A stretch of DNA of 18,588 nucleotides from Bacteroidota bacterium (lineage in GTDB: Bacteria; Bacteroidota; Bacteroidia; AKYH767-A; JABDAW01). The notes under the pieces were generated by a model. The model was not told where the DNA came from, searched no databases, and saw only the letters and a program-made list of their open reading frames with translations. A program made the translations under genes and the position numbers. Below are positions 1 through 8,335 of this stretch, piece after piece; position 1 is the stretch's first letter; every line of letters begins with the position of its first letter. The DNA is taken from contig JAHEYM010000019.1 in assembly GCA_023251595.1 (NCBI GenBank), forward strand, positions 1-18,588, written 5' to 3'.

Positions 1-1
1 T

Positions 2-319
2 GGAAGTAATCATACTTGGACACACACAGAACTCATGCAACCGGTTGGCATTTCTGAAACAGCTATTGTTCAGGAGATTCGGGTTTATCCAAACCCTTGT
101 CAAGATCTAACTTCCATTGAAATTCAAGTCAGTTCTCCAATCAATTTTCATTGTCAGATTTACAACGTGCTTGGTCAGATCATTTCATCGTCCAAACCAA
201 TGATTGTTTCTGGAAAATATTCGGTTACAATAGACTTTGACGAATACGAAAACGGTATTTATCTCGTCAAGTTTTTTTTAGGGGATGAAATCCAAACCAA
301 GTATTTGATTAAAAATTAA
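2..319 (+). CDS. C-terminal end of a T9SS cargo protein (5' end outside window)
   Basis: The reading frame is open from base 2 to the TAA at 317-319, so this is the tail of a longer gene; the ATG at 35 is probably internal. The visible part is a type-A T9SS sorting domain: a YPNPCQD motif (the usual F/YPNP start), alternating beta strands, an IYNVLGQII segment, then NGIYLVKFF and a basic C-terminus ending KYLIKN. In known proteins this domain directs export across the outer membrane and is cleaved or anchored at the surface. The functional part of the protein lies upstream and cannot be judged. It converges on the next gene with only 3 bp between stop codons and no visible terminator between them. 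Confidence 0.85.
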   Translation, partial: GSNHTWTHTELMQPVGISETAIVQEIRVYPNPCQDLTSIEIQVSSPINFHCQIYNVLGQIISSSKPMIVSGKYSVTIDFDEYENGIYLVKFFLGDEIQTKYLIKN

Positions 320-322
320 AGA

Positions 323-1567
323 TCATTGTACGACAAATTTTTTCAATGCTGTAGTTCCATCTACGCCCCTCAATTCGCAAAAATATATTCCATCTTTAAA
401 ATTGGTCAGACTAATGTAAGATAGTTCCTTTTTATCAACTCCTTGTTTCTCCCAAAAAATTCTTCCAAAAACATCATAAATTTTTAAATTATATTTTGTA
501 TTTGAGGAGACAGAAATATTTATCGAAATGAAATCGAGGGCAGGATTAGGATAAATATTTGTGCCAACCGAGAGGTCTCTCTTTGCCATTCCGAGCCACA
601 AATTTTCATCGAATTTTGCGAGTCCGTTTGAAGTACCTACCCAGTAAAAACCATTGTGATCGTGGGCAATTGACATTACATTGTTGTCGGGTATTCCGGA
701 ATTAAATGTGCTCCAATAGTTCCAGCTGTTTGCACCGTCCCACTTCACCAAACCGGCAACCTGTCCACCAAGATATTTCGTGTTCGGCACTGAGTCTATA
801 TATATACAATTCACCGTCCATGTCGGACAAGACGAATTCGTCGGGCACCACCATCCCCATGTGGTGTCAGGATAATGAGCCTGCAATGCTTTCCCCGGCG
901 TACCAACCCACATTGTACCTAAAGTATCCCGGAGTACAGCCAATATCGAATTGTCTTGAAGGGATGAATTAATATTATTATATATGGTGAAGGTTGTGTC
1001 GTTATAATATGCCAGCCCCTGATTTAAAGCGCCGAAACATTTAATATTATCAGGTCCGATTGCGATCGAAGTAATGTTTCCGGAAACGAGCACGGAATTA
1101 TTCACATTCCAAAAAGTAAATGTTGTGCCACTGTCGAGCCGTGCAAGACCATTATTGGTGCCACACCATGTTTTTCCTGCGGTATCGAAAGCAATACACT
1201 GAACCATATCGGCTGGTAGATTGGAATTTGCCATATTCCAATGTGTCCAATTTGTTCCGTCAAATTTATTCAATCCATCTTGAGTTCCGAACCACATGTT
1301 TCCTGACCGGTCGCGAGCGATTGCTTTCACAAGATCACCACTCAGTCCGGAATTCAAAGTATTATATTGTGTCCATGTTGCATCATCATAAACAGTCAAT
1401 CCGTTCGCTGTGCCTACCCATTTATGATTTAAGCTATCTATATATAAAGCATTTATTCCATTATCAGGGATCGGGCTGTTCACTGTATTATAAACTGTCC
1501 ATACCTGTTGCGAATCCGCGACAACTGCCACGAATAAAAGAATCATTGCAAATGTTGTTTTCATCAT
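323..1567 (-). CDS. Secreted seven-repeat Reg_prop beta-propeller protein with T9SS sorting domain
   Basis: Residues 1-20 form a signal peptide (MMK, then a hydrophobic run ending VVADSQ). Residues ~22-325 hold seven copies of the two-component-regulator propeller (Reg_prop) repeat, seen as WVGTANGL, WFGTQDGL, WCGTNNGL, CFGALNQGL, WVGTPGKAL, YLGGQVAGL and WVGTSNGL, most preceded by a W..YNT.NSGL.. segment. Seven repeats suit one closed seven-bladed propeller. Residues ~338-414 are a type-A T9SS sorting domain beginning IYPNPALD. Reg_prop repeats are best known as the periplasmic sensor half of hybrid two-component systems, but here no membrane segment or kinase follows, so this is a free or surface-attached propeller; its ligand is unknown. 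The start could be either of the two adjacent Met codons at 1567 and 1564. Blades 4-6 are the most degenerate. Confidence 0.9.
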   Translation of the reverse strand: MMKTTFAMILLFVAVVADSQQVWTVYNTVNSPIPDNGINALYIDSLNHKWVGTANGLTVYDDATWTQYNTLNSGLSGDLVKAIARDRSGNMWFGTQDGLNKFDGTNWTHWNMANSNLPADMVQCIAFDTAGKTWCGTNNGLARLDSGTTFTFWNVNNSVLVSGNITSIAIGPDNIKCFGALNQGLAYYNDTTFTIYNNINSSLQDNSILAVLRDTLGTMWVGTPGKALQAHYPDTTWGWWCPTNSSCPTWTVNCIYIDSVPNTKYLGGQVAGLVKWDGANSWNYWSTFNSGIPDNNVMSIAHDHNGFYWVGTSNGLAKFDENLWLGMAKRDLSVGTNIYPNPALDFISINISVSSNTKYNLKIYDVFGRIFWEKQGVDKKELSYISLTNFKDGIYFCELRGVDGTTALKKFVVQ

Positions 1568-1603
1568 AACAATATACCGATAACTGTATAAAATTGCGGT
1601 TAC

Positions 1604-1639
1604 AAAAAAGGCCGTCCCGATCTAATCGGGACGGCCTTT
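1604..1639 (-). terminator. Rho-independent terminator of the lysyl-oxidase-domain gene
   Basis: A perfect 15-bp inverted repeat (1607-1621 with 1625-1639, core GGCCGTCCCGAT/ATCGGGACGGCC) has a 3-nt loop. Read on the minus strand it is followed at once by six T residues (1609-1604). It lies 40 bp past the stop codon of the 1679-3778 gene and before the start of the propeller gene, so it separates their transcripts. Confidence 0.9.
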
Positions 1640-1678
1640 CAAAATGAATTAGTAAGAATGTGTTCTCAATAAATAGAA

Positions 1679-3778
1679 TTATTGTATAACTAATTTAGTC
1701 ATATATGGTTTCCCATCATAACGAACGCTGAGCTGATACACACCTTTAGCAAGATCGGTTGCATCAATTACGCCATTATATTTTCCCTGGAAGTTTTTAA
1801 CATCCTGTGAAACGACGACTTTTCCCACAGCATCCAGTACATTTATTTGGATGTTGCTTTCTTTAGCCGCGTTAAAACTCAAATTAAACGAACCGTTTGA
1901 TGGATTTGGGAAAACATTGATCGACTGATGGAACAATACATTTTCGCCCAATCCGGTACATGCATCGACAATCGCGATGGTAGTGGTCTGCGGACTAGCA
2001 CAGGTGGTATTGGTTGAAGCCACTTGCCAATCGTAGAAGTAGTGATAGTAAGCGGCACCCTGATCATCTCCTGTAATCGTACAAACACCACTTACACCAT
2101 AAGGAAATCCCACACCTGCTGAACTATTTCTGTATAGGTTGTTTGGGAGTGCACAAGCAAGACGATAGTTATTGCCCGTTGGTACTGTGAAATTCAATGT
2201 AACACGACTTGGACCTGTTGGGATCGTTACAGTAGCCGTCTGAAGAACAGTACCCATAGAATCCTGTAATGTGATCGTGCGACTTCCTGCAGCATTCGAA
2301 TAAACAAGTGTGGAAAGAAGTGTGAAATCACTATTTGCATTGAATTTCAGATAGTGTGAAGCAGTTGAATAAGCACCACCACCCATTTCATTGTCATAAG
2401 GTGTTCCGAAAAGTGTATCAAGATGTGTTTCAATATTTTCTGCATAATAAGTAGTAGAGGTTGTGATGACCGGAGTTGTGTAAGTCGAACCGGTTGCAAC
2501 ATAATTATGGTTTGCATCATACCAGTTGATTACACCGGGAGCCGTTGCAGTTAAATGTGCAGATCCTGAAACACAGACTGTATCTGAAGTGGTCACAGGC
2601 GAAGCGGGGATGGGGGCAAGTGAAACTGTCGTAGGTGCAGTCGTTGCAACGCCGCAGTAATTAGTCACCTGGCAGGTAAAGCTTCCCGCCTGAGATGCAG
2701 GGACAGTAATGCTTTGCGTAGTTGCGCCATTCGACCAGGCAAATGCAGTCCCTGCAGTCGCGGTAAGTGTCACTGACTCATTCGAGCAAAGAACTGGAGA
2801 ACGGTCCGTAGTGATGTAAACCGGAGCAGCAGTACCGGCAGGAAGTTGTTGAGTAAGGGTGAAAGGAACCGCCGCGACGTTATTGGTTTCATTCGATTCC
2901 TGGAAATAATTATGTGGGTCGACAACGATAACCAAGTAGTAATTACCATTGCATGTGTTTGGTGGAATAGTGATCCACTGATTATCCAGACCCTCATAAT
3001 AAATATCCGTAAAGCCCGGACCGATACCCTGGACTACCGGAGAACAGCTATAAGTCCCGTCGGCGTTATGATTATTGAAGTCTGAATTGATAAGGATATT
3101 ATTTGCACTATCACGGCAATGACCATTGTTACCTGAACAATCACCGAAATCCTCAAGACAGAAACCGATTTTGTGACCGGTTCCAACGATAGGCCAGTTG
3201 AGCGGATTAGGGTCAGAAGTCTGTAATCTGAGGGTTAAAATTTCCCAATCATCGATATGATAATGACCATGAGTTGGATGATAAGTCATGAAACCAGTCA
3301 GGTTTTCAGTATAGGTCATCGTATTACCATTTTTGTGATAGACGCGCTGAACCACTTTTTGATGGGGATTCGGATTCCCATTTGGACAGGTGAACTGCAT
3401 TGCGGCAGTTGGATCCAGCAAACTATCTATTTCAGATCCGCACTGAAACCAACGATAGCCGTTACGATCAACGCCACGAACTTCAAGTGGTCCGACACCA
3501 ATGTTCGGAGTTGATCCGCTAAGACGGAGACGTCCGTCATCCGGACCTTGGTTCGCATAGTTTGTTCCAGCGCCCGTCTGTGGATACTCATTCGGACCTC
3601 CGCTATAATTCAGGATCGCCCACCACGACACAGTCATGTCAGGGAGTAAATCGCAAGCAGAGAGCGAGGTGTTTTCACATTGACAGCCCGTGGCATTTGT
3701 CAAAGTGCAGTTAACGGCTTGTCCGAAACCAATAAATGGCAGGCAAAGCACGGCTAAGAAAGGTAGAAGTTTTTTCAT
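1679..3778 (-). CDS. Secreted lysyl oxidase-domain protein with Ig-like domains and T9SS sorting domain
   Basis: 699 residues with a signal peptide at 1-20 (MKKLLPFLAV, ending GFGQ). Residues ~43-308 match the lysyl oxidase catalytic domain (copper amine oxidase acting on peptidyl lysine). The HGHYH cluster (H170, H172, H174) corresponds to the HQHYH copper site of human LOX. GHKIGFCLED (K203) matches GHKASFCLED, whose Lys forms the lysine tyrosylquinone cofactor. The segment from G251 aligns without gaps to GLSPGCYDTY, placing Y260 at the cofactor Tyr. NGNYYLVIVVDPHN and ESNETNNVA match the LOX C-terminus. After it come two Ig-like domains (~318-390 and ~391-450), a probable jelly-roll domain (~455-590) and a type-A T9SS domain (~618-699, VFPNPSNGS). 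Cofactor formation is inferred from conserved residues only. Substrate unknown; surface-protein cross-linking is possible. The gene has its own terminator. Confidence 0.9.
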   Translation of the reverse strand: MKKLLPFLAVLCLPFIGFGQAVNCTLTNATGCQCENTSLSACDLLPDMTVSWWAILNYSGGPNEYPQTGAGTNYANQGPDDGRLRLSGSTPNIGVGPLEVRGVDRNGYRWFQCGSEIDSLLDPTAAMQFTCPNGNPNPHQKVVQRVYHKNGNTMTYTENLTGFMTYHPTHGHYHIDDWEILTLRLQTSDPNPLNWPIVGTGHKIGFCLEDFGDCSGNNGHCRDSANNILINSDFNNHNADGTYSCSPVVQGIGPGFTDIYYEGLDNQWITIPPNTCNGNYYLVIVVDPHNYFQESNETNNVAAVPFTLTQQLPAGTAAPVYITTDRSPVLCSNESVTLTATAGTAFAWSNGATTQSITVPASQAGSFTCQVTNYCGVATTAPTTVSLAPIPASPVTTSDTVCVSGSAHLTATAPGVINWYDANHNYVATGSTYTTPVITTSTTYYAENIETHLDTLFGTPYDNEMGGGAYSTASHYLKFNANSDFTLLSTLVYSNAAGSRTITLQDSMGTVLQTATVTIPTGPSRVTLNFTVPTGNNYRLACALPNNLYRNSSAGVGFPYGVSGVCTITGDDQGAAYYHYFYDWQVASTNTTCASPQTTTIAIVDACTGLGENVLFHQSINVFPNPSNGSFNLSFNAAKESNIQINVLDAVGKVVVSQDVKNFQGKYNGVIDATDLAKGVYQLSVRYDGKPYMTKLVIQ

Positions 3779-3888
3779 TGGATGAGGGTCTATATTAGAG
3801 GGTGCAATGTAAATACAATAATTTCAAATATCCAAATGAAATGGAGGAGAAAAGGAAGAATACAGAATTTTATTGTTTTACTGCATTT

Positions 3889-4314
3889 TCACCCAATATC
3901 GAAAATCAAATTTTGTTTCGATTTGAGTTTGGATGGCTCAATCTGCAAACACATTACGGTCACCTCCATATCCTTAATTCTCTTCACGATTTCTTTAATG
4001 TTGAAGGAAGGATCTGCATCACGAATGATCGTGAAATAATCGAGCTTTTCATGTTCCGGTAGAAGCATCCCGTTCGATCCATGATTTCCAACTAAGATGT
4101 ACTGTGTCCCGTAGTCGTCATGATAAGTAAAAACAGGGAAATCTGAAGATTTATGCGATTTTGAATCTTCAATCTGAAGATCATTTAATTTCTTCAGCTC
4201 AATCTGAAGTGTTTGATTCAAAGCATGACAAAATTTATAATCGCGGGCATGCGATGCTATCCCGATCAGGATGAAATTGTAGTCGAAACCCGGCTCTAAT
4301 TTGTGACGTGACAT
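3889..4314 (-). CDS. IPExxxVDY family protein
   Basis: A 141-residue protein with no signal peptide or membrane segment. The family signature is present as L85-P-E-H-E-K-L-D-Y93, a conservative variant of IPExxxVDY. The N-terminal part (FDYNFILIGIASHARDYKFCHALNQTL) also matches the family, in which a short DF.LIGI.S...DY.LCWALN-like segment is conserved. The family is known from Bacteroidota and has no established function that I know of. It lies downstream of rpoD on the same strand, 62 bp away, but a terminator sits between them, so co-transcription would need read-through. No clear promoter or terminator of its own was seen. The 110 bp between this gene and 3778 hold nothing recognisable. 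Confidence 0.8.
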   Translation of the reverse strand: MSRHKLEPGFDYNFILIGIASHARDYKFCHALNQTLQIELKKLNDLQIEDSKSHKSSDFPVFTYHDDYGTQYILVGNHGSNGMLLPEHEKLDYFTIIRDADPSFNIKEIVKRIKDMEVTVMCLQIEPSKLKSKQNLIFDIG

Positions 4315-4325
4315 TTTCTGAATTC

Positions 4326-4354
4326 AAAAAGCCCGGCTTGGTTAAACCGGGCTT
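4326..4354 (-). terminator. Terminator downstream of rpoD
   Basis: AAGCCCGG (4329-4336) pairs with CCGGGCTT (4347-4354) around a 10-nt loop. Read on the minus strand the stem runs into five T residues (4330-4326). It begins 22 bp past the rpoD stop codon. Confidence 0.8.
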
Positions 4355-4376
4355 CGAGTTGGAGATGAAATTTCTG

Positions 4377-5240
4377 TTATCCCAGATAGGGTTTGAGCAG
4401 TTTACTACGCGAACTGTGACGCAGGCGACGAATCGCTTTTTCTTTGATCTGACGCACTCTTTCTTTGGTGAGATCATACTTTGCACCGATTTCTTCGAGT
4501 GTGAGACCATGATTTTGCCCAATTCCATAGAACAACTTCACCACATTACTTTCTCTTTCAGTTAAGGTTGAAAGAGAACGGATAATTTCCTGATGAAGTG
4601 ACTCATTCATGAGCGAGTTATCGGCATGAGGTGAATCGGGGTTGATCAGTACGTCGATGAGTGCATGATCTTCGCCTGTAACCAGCGGTGCGTCCATCGA
4701 CACATGACGACCGGACACACGCATAGAGTCAGCTACTTTATCTTCGGGCATTTCGAGCTCTTTGGAGAGCTCGTCAACGGTTGGTTCCCGTTCGTACTGT
4801 TGCTCGAGGCGTGAAGATGCCTTTTTAATCTTACTCAATGAACCAACCTGGTTCAGAGGTAGACGGATAATACGCGATTGCTCAGCAATCGCCTGAATGA
4901 TAGACTGTCTGATCCACCAAACTGCGTAAGAGATAAATTTGAAGCCTCGGGTTTCATCGAAACGCTTGGCTGCTTTAATCAAGCCCAGGTTACCTTCATT
5001 GATAAGATCAGGAAGACTTAAACCCTGATTTTGATACTGTTTAGCAACAGAGACGACGAAACGAAGGTTTGCACGGGTCAGTTTATCCAACGCGGCCTGA
5101 TCTCCGGTACGGATTTTCTTGGCTAAATCAGCCTCTTCCTCGGCGGTAACGAAACCTTCCTTTCCTATTTCCTGAAGATATTTCTCCAACGACGCGCTTT
5201 CGCGGTTGGTGATCGATTTGGTAATTTTTAGCTGTCTCAT
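4377..5240 (-). CDS. rpoD: Primary RNA polymerase sigma factor RpoD/SigA, short Bacteroidota type
   Basis: 287 residues that direct core RNA polymerase to housekeeping promoters. The order is region 1.2 (~16-45, SLEKYLQEIGKEGFVTAEEE), region 2 (~52-122, with NLRFVVSVAKQYQ, the DLINEGNLGLIKA core-binding segment and the -10-recognition segment FISYAVWWIRQSI), region 3 (~125-200, RLPLNQVGSLSKI) and region 4 (~220-287), whose helix-turn-helix LTLEEIGAKYDLTKERVRQI binds the -35/-33 element. It lacks the long region 1.1 of proteobacterial RpoD, as is usual in Bacteroidota, whose primary sigma reads TTTG/TAnnTTTG promoters. It begins at the MRQLKITKSI start typical of the phylum. A long leader (~170 nt) separates a probable promoter from the start codon, and a terminator follows the gene. 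Confidence 0.97.
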   Translation of the reverse strand: MRQLKITKSITNRESASLEKYLQEIGKEGFVTAEEEADLAKKIRTGDQAALDKLTRANLRFVVSVAKQYQNQGLSLPDLINEGNLGLIKAAKRFDETRGFKFISYAVWWIRQSIIQAIAEQSRIIRLPLNQVGSLSKIKKASSRLEQQYEREPTVDELSKELEMPEDKVADSMRVSGRHVSMDAPLVTGEDHALIDVLINPDSPHADNSLMNESLHQEIIRSLSTLTERESNVVKLFYGIGQNHGLTLEEIGAKYDLTKERVRQIKEKAIRRLRHSSRSKLLKPYLG

Positions 5241-5709
5241 ATCTGCTTTAGAGGGTTAAAAGTTAAACTAATCGATTGAATTATAATATGTTGTGAATAT
5301 TAAGGTGAAAATTAAAGAGCATTTTTGAAATCTGATCAACTGAGCCGCCTAAGAACGGAAGAAGTTGTGTATTCGTATGTTTTTGTGAAAAATTGATCAT
5401 GTAAAAATCTGAATGCGAGCGCAAAGGTACGGCGTCGGTCTACCAAATGCAAGTAAAATGCAAAAAATAGATGGAAATACAAGCCGGACGACGGTTTCAG
5501 TTTCAGGATCGGTAACCGGTTAACAGGTTAAGCAACATCGAATAGCAAAGAGAAACAGCGCGAGAATGAGGAAAATAGCCTCACCCTTTCTCTTCCCTCT
5601 TTCTGTATTTGGCAACCCTAAGCCTTCTTATATCGAACTTTTTGATTGTCTCCTCGCTAAAAGCGCCCGCTCAAATTCTTTTAATAAAACCCTTTTCATT
5701 TACTCTCTC
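5241..5709. other. Intergenic stretch between rpoD and the REC-PAS gene
   Basis: No gene is supported in this 469-bp gap. It holds the probable rpoD promoter near 5430, a 10-bp perfect palindrome TAACCGGTTA at 5513-5522 followed by a partial repeat of its GGTTAA half, and AT-rich sequence. An open frame on the + strand from 5566 runs antisense into the REC-PAS gene and does not look like a protein. No strong terminator was found for the gene ending at 5710; a short CGCT/AGCG hairpin near 5655-5665 lacks a T-run. Confidence 0.6.
5422..5452 (-). promoter_or_regulatory. Probable rpoD promoter (TTG-N20-TACCTTTG)
   Basis: On the minus strand TACCTTTG (5429-5422) matches the Bacteroidota -7 consensus TAnnTTTG exactly. 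A TTG (5452-5450) lies 20 nt upstream, at the usual -33 spacing. Transcription would start near 5415, giving a leader of about 170 nt before the rpoD ATG at 5240. The match is by eye only. Confidence 0.5.
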
Positions 5710-6729
5710 CTAATTTTCAACTTTATCTTTGGTATCATGAATAAAATGATTCAGCTCATGTGTGCATTCATCAAGACGGAGTGCAGCTTGTTTCATATAA
5801 TCTACTATTTTTTTTAACTCTTCCTGTGAATCCATTGAGGCATCTAACAAACTGGCCAAACCTAAGATATTTGCAATTGGTTGTCGAACTTTGTGGGAGG
5901 TCATGAATATCATAGATACCAATCCCTCTACATATTCGGTTTTTGCCTGTTCAGCTTTTTTACGTTCAGTAATGTTATCGATGGTGAGGCATAATCCGCT
6001 TACACTTCCCTCGAGATTTCGAATAGGCTTTCCATTAATACTATACCAAATAAATTTCCCATTTGTTTGAGGATAACTTATTTCATAATTGATTGCATTT
6101 CCATCCAGAACAATGCTGAAAAGATTCTTAAATTCTTTCTGCCTTTCGGATGCGAACATGGAAATCAAGTCGGAATTAACCTGCAAATCAAATCCGAATG
6201 AATTTTTTGCAAAATGATTTATCTGATTGTTGAACGAAACTATTCTTAAATTTACATCGAGCAATAAAAACCCGGAAGCAGTATTTTCAAAAATGGTCCG
6301 GAGGTTAATTTCAGATTGTTTTAATTCTTTTTCAGCCAGCCTGATTTTAATTTCATTTTCTCTCCTGCTAAATGCACTTTTAATCGCTTGAGGCAATCTA
6401 TGTAAATTTGTTTTCAGCAAATAATCATCAATCCCTTTCTTTATCATTTCGACAGCATATTCTTCTGATACGCTCCCGGTAACGAGGATAAAAGGAATTT
6501 CGAATTTCAGTTCTTTATAAATATCGAAAGCCATTATCGAATCAAACTGTGGGAGCGCATGGTCACACAGAATCACATCTGGTTTAAAATCACTCAATCC
6601 GCGTTTGTAACTTTCTTCATCGTCCACAAATAAATATTGGAAATTTAAGTTTCCTTTTTGCAATTGTCTTTTGACGATATCGGCATCGCTTTGCGAATCC
6701 TCAAGATGAAGTATGCGATATTCTCTCAT
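5710..6729 (-). CDS. Response regulator-PAS protein with histidine-box helix but no ATPase domain
   Basis: 339 residues. The receiver domain (1-~120) has the acidic pair E10/D11, phospho-acceptor D56 (ILCDHALP), T84 and K106. A short helical linker (~121-140) leads to a PAS domain (~141-255, ending in the usual DNITERKKAE). Residues ~265-339 resemble a histidine-kinase dimerisation helix pair: MTSHKVRQPIANILGL puts H279 at the H-box position. The protein then stops at VEN with no N, G1 or G2 boxes, so it cannot phosphorylate itself as a normal kinase. It may act as a phospho-accepting relay or a dimerisation partner (inference). It is the last gene of the minus-strand signalling block, 206 bp after the upstream kinase; that gap holds nothing clear. 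It carries no output domain such as a DNA-binding region. Confidence 0.85.
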   Translation of the reverse strand: MREYRILHLEDSQSDADIVKRQLQKGNLNFQYLFVDDEESYKRGLSDFKPDVILCDHALPQFDSIMAFDIYKELKFEIPFILVTGSVSEEYAVEMIKKGIDDYLLKTNLHRLPQAIKSAFSRRENEIKIRLAEKELKQSEINLRTIFENTASGFLLLDVNLRIVSFNNQINHFAKNSFGFDLQVNSDLISMFASERQKEFKNLFSIVLDGNAINYEISYPQTNGKFIWYSINGKPIRNLEGSVSGLCLTIDNITERKKAEQAKTEYVEGLVSMIFMTSHKVRQPIANILGLASLLDASMDSQEELKKIVDYMKQAALRLDECTHELNHFIHDTKDKVEN

Positions 6730-6935
6730 TTTATATTAATTTGATTGTTTGAAAAATATTATATTATATTTGAATATCCGGTTATTCTCCGGGGAATGTA
6801 AGAACAACTTGGGGCGTTTTTTATCCATTCATCAACTTTGATTTTCTCTAGAATTCAATGCCATCTATCTTAAGCTTTTTCAAGTCGAGAAATGTAATAT
6901 CCACCCTGTATTTCTTTTTTGACGTATCATTTCAG

Positions 6936-8042
6936 TTAATTTGGTATCACGAAGCTGAATGTTGCACCTCTCTCTAATTCTGCCTCAGCCCAAATTCTGC
7001 CTCCATGTTTGTTGATTATACGCTGAACAATCGCAAGTCCCACTCCCGTGCCCTCAAATTCCCTCGCTTTGTGCAATCGCTGAAAGACGCCAAATAATTT
7101 ATCGGCATACCGCATATCGAAACCCGCACCATTATCTTTTACCGAAAAAACAATCTCACTGTTCCTCTCCTCTGAATATATTTCTATTGTAGGATTTTCT
7201 TTTTTCGAAGAAAATTTAACTCCATTTGAAATAAGGTTGAGCATTACCTGTCGCATTAATGTATAATCACCTTTAACACTATGCAGTTTGCCTATCTCTA
7301 TTTCTGCACTATGTAAAAGAGTTTTATTTAGATCAATCAGTAATCCTTTTGTTAATTCATTCATGTCAATATTCGTTTTCTGAATTTCTTTTCGACCAAG
7401 TCTTGAGAAAGCAAGAAGGTCATCTATCAGTTTATCCATTAAAGTTGCGTTCAATCTGATATTGTCGAGATGACGGTTGGCCGCTTCGTCTAATTTAGGG
7501 CTATAATCTTCAGAGAACATTTGAGCATATCCATTTATAGCGCGAAGTGGAGTACGTAGGTCATGGGATACGGAATGAATAAATGCTTCTAATTCTGAAT
7601 TTACCATGGACAATTGTTCTTTGATTTTTTTGCCCTCGGTAACGTCGCGGCCGATACAATAAAGTTTTCCTGTAACCGTGTTGGACACCACATTCCACTC
7701 AAACCACAAATAGCTGCCGTCTTTTTTGCGACAACGGTTTATAAAATTAATTGCCGATACTCCCGATTTCAATTTCTCATATTCCTGAAGAGTAGCTGAA
7801 ATATCATCGGGATGAATAAGATCAAGAAAGGAATTTTCTGAAAGTGCCTTTTGGGTGTATCCAAGCACTTTCTCATAGCTTGAGTTAAGAGCATCAAAAC
7901 ACCCCTCATGATTAGCAATAGAGAACAGGTCATTAGTGTTGGTATAGAAATATTTGTATTCTTCCAGTTGTTGAATAATTCTCTCTAACTCTGCTGTACG
8001 GTCAATTACTTTTTGTTCAAGTCCTTCATTATCTTTCTTCAT
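6936..8042 (-). CDS. Cytoplasmic PAS sensor histidine kinase
   Basis: 368 residues. An N-terminal coiled coil (~5-30, LEQKVIDRTAELERIIQQLEE) precedes a PAS domain (~31-136, with HPDD and the IGRDVTEGKK end motif). The HisKA domain (~148-215) carries the phospho-accepting H160 in SVSHDLRTPLRAINGY. The HATPase domain (~255-367) has the N box (LNLISNGVKFSS), G1 box DNGAGFD (303-309) and G2 box GTGVGLAI (331-338). No membrane segment is seen, so it should sense an intracellular cue. The coiled-coil start looks like the linker that usually follows another domain, but an in-frame TAG lies 6 nt before the ATG, so the gene is not continuous upstream. Its kinase half closely resembles that of the 8798-10240 kinase, including LIDDLLAFSRLGRKEIQ, so the two are paralogues. 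A promoter match lies ~90 nt upstream. Confidence 0.93.
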   Translation of the reverse strand: MKKDNEGLEQKVIDRTAELERIIQQLEEYKYFYTNTNDLFSIANHEGCFDALNSSYEKVLGYTQKALSENSFLDLIHPDDISATLQEYEKLKSGVSAINFINRCRKKDGSYLWFEWNVVSNTVTGKLYCIGRDVTEGKKIKEQLSMVNSELEAFIHSVSHDLRTPLRAINGYAQMFSEDYSPKLDEAANRHLDNIRLNATLMDKLIDDLLAFSRLGRKEIQKTNIDMNELTKGLLIDLNKTLLHSAEIEIGKLHSVKGDYTLMRQVMLNLISNGVKFSSKKENPTIEIYSEERNSEIVFSVKDNGAGFDMRYADKLFGVFQRLHKAREFEGTGVGLAIVQRIINKHGGRIWAEAELERGATFSFVIPN

Positions 8043-8335
8043 AATTTCCTATATCATCGACTATTTCAATGTTGTATACTTACCCCGGGATAGCCATTTC
8101 GAAAGTAACGGCAGGTAGTACTAATTTGATGAGCAAATATACACATTTTTCAACATTACCAAATATTTCTGAAAAATTGGCAGTTTCTCAATTAGGAGAT
8201 GTGGAAAGAATGACATTCAGAGCAGGAGATAATTCACCAACTAAGTTTCATACACATTCTAAATGCGTAGTTTTTTGCCGTCCACTATAAGACCTTGAGA
8301 TGCGTTAATGGTCGGGATTCCCGAAAGCAATACTA
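8043..8335. other. Gap between kinase and response regulator; possible gene remnant
   Basis: This 293-bp gap holds a promoter match for the downstream kinase. A 73-codon open frame on the + strand (8069-8290) reads naturally in places, for example ERMTFRAGDNSPTKFHTHSK, which recalls a cupin strand with an HxH pair. It has no family-length body and no promoter, and the minus strand is also partly open there. It may be a decayed gene fragment or chance; I do not call it a gene. Confidence 0.25.
8134..8163 (-). promoter_or_regulatory. Probable promoter of the 6936-8042 kinase (TTTG-N18-TATATTTG)
   Basis: On the minus strand TATATTTG (8141-8134) fits the Bacteroidota TAnnTTTG -7 element and TTTG (8163-8160) lies 18 nt upstream, close to the usual -33 spacing. 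Transcription would start near 8128. It suggests that the kinase can be transcribed apart from the upstream kinase/regulator pair. Confidence 0.5.

Noticed and set aside
1120..1569. 149-codon + strand frame opposite the propeller gene
   Set aside because: It is antisense to a clear repeat protein with a signal peptide and sorting domain; its translation has no recognisable features.
5513..5522. TAACCGGTTA palindrome upstream of rpoD as an operator
   Set aside because: It lies upstream of the likely promoter and a 10-bp palindrome is weak evidence; no known regulator matches.
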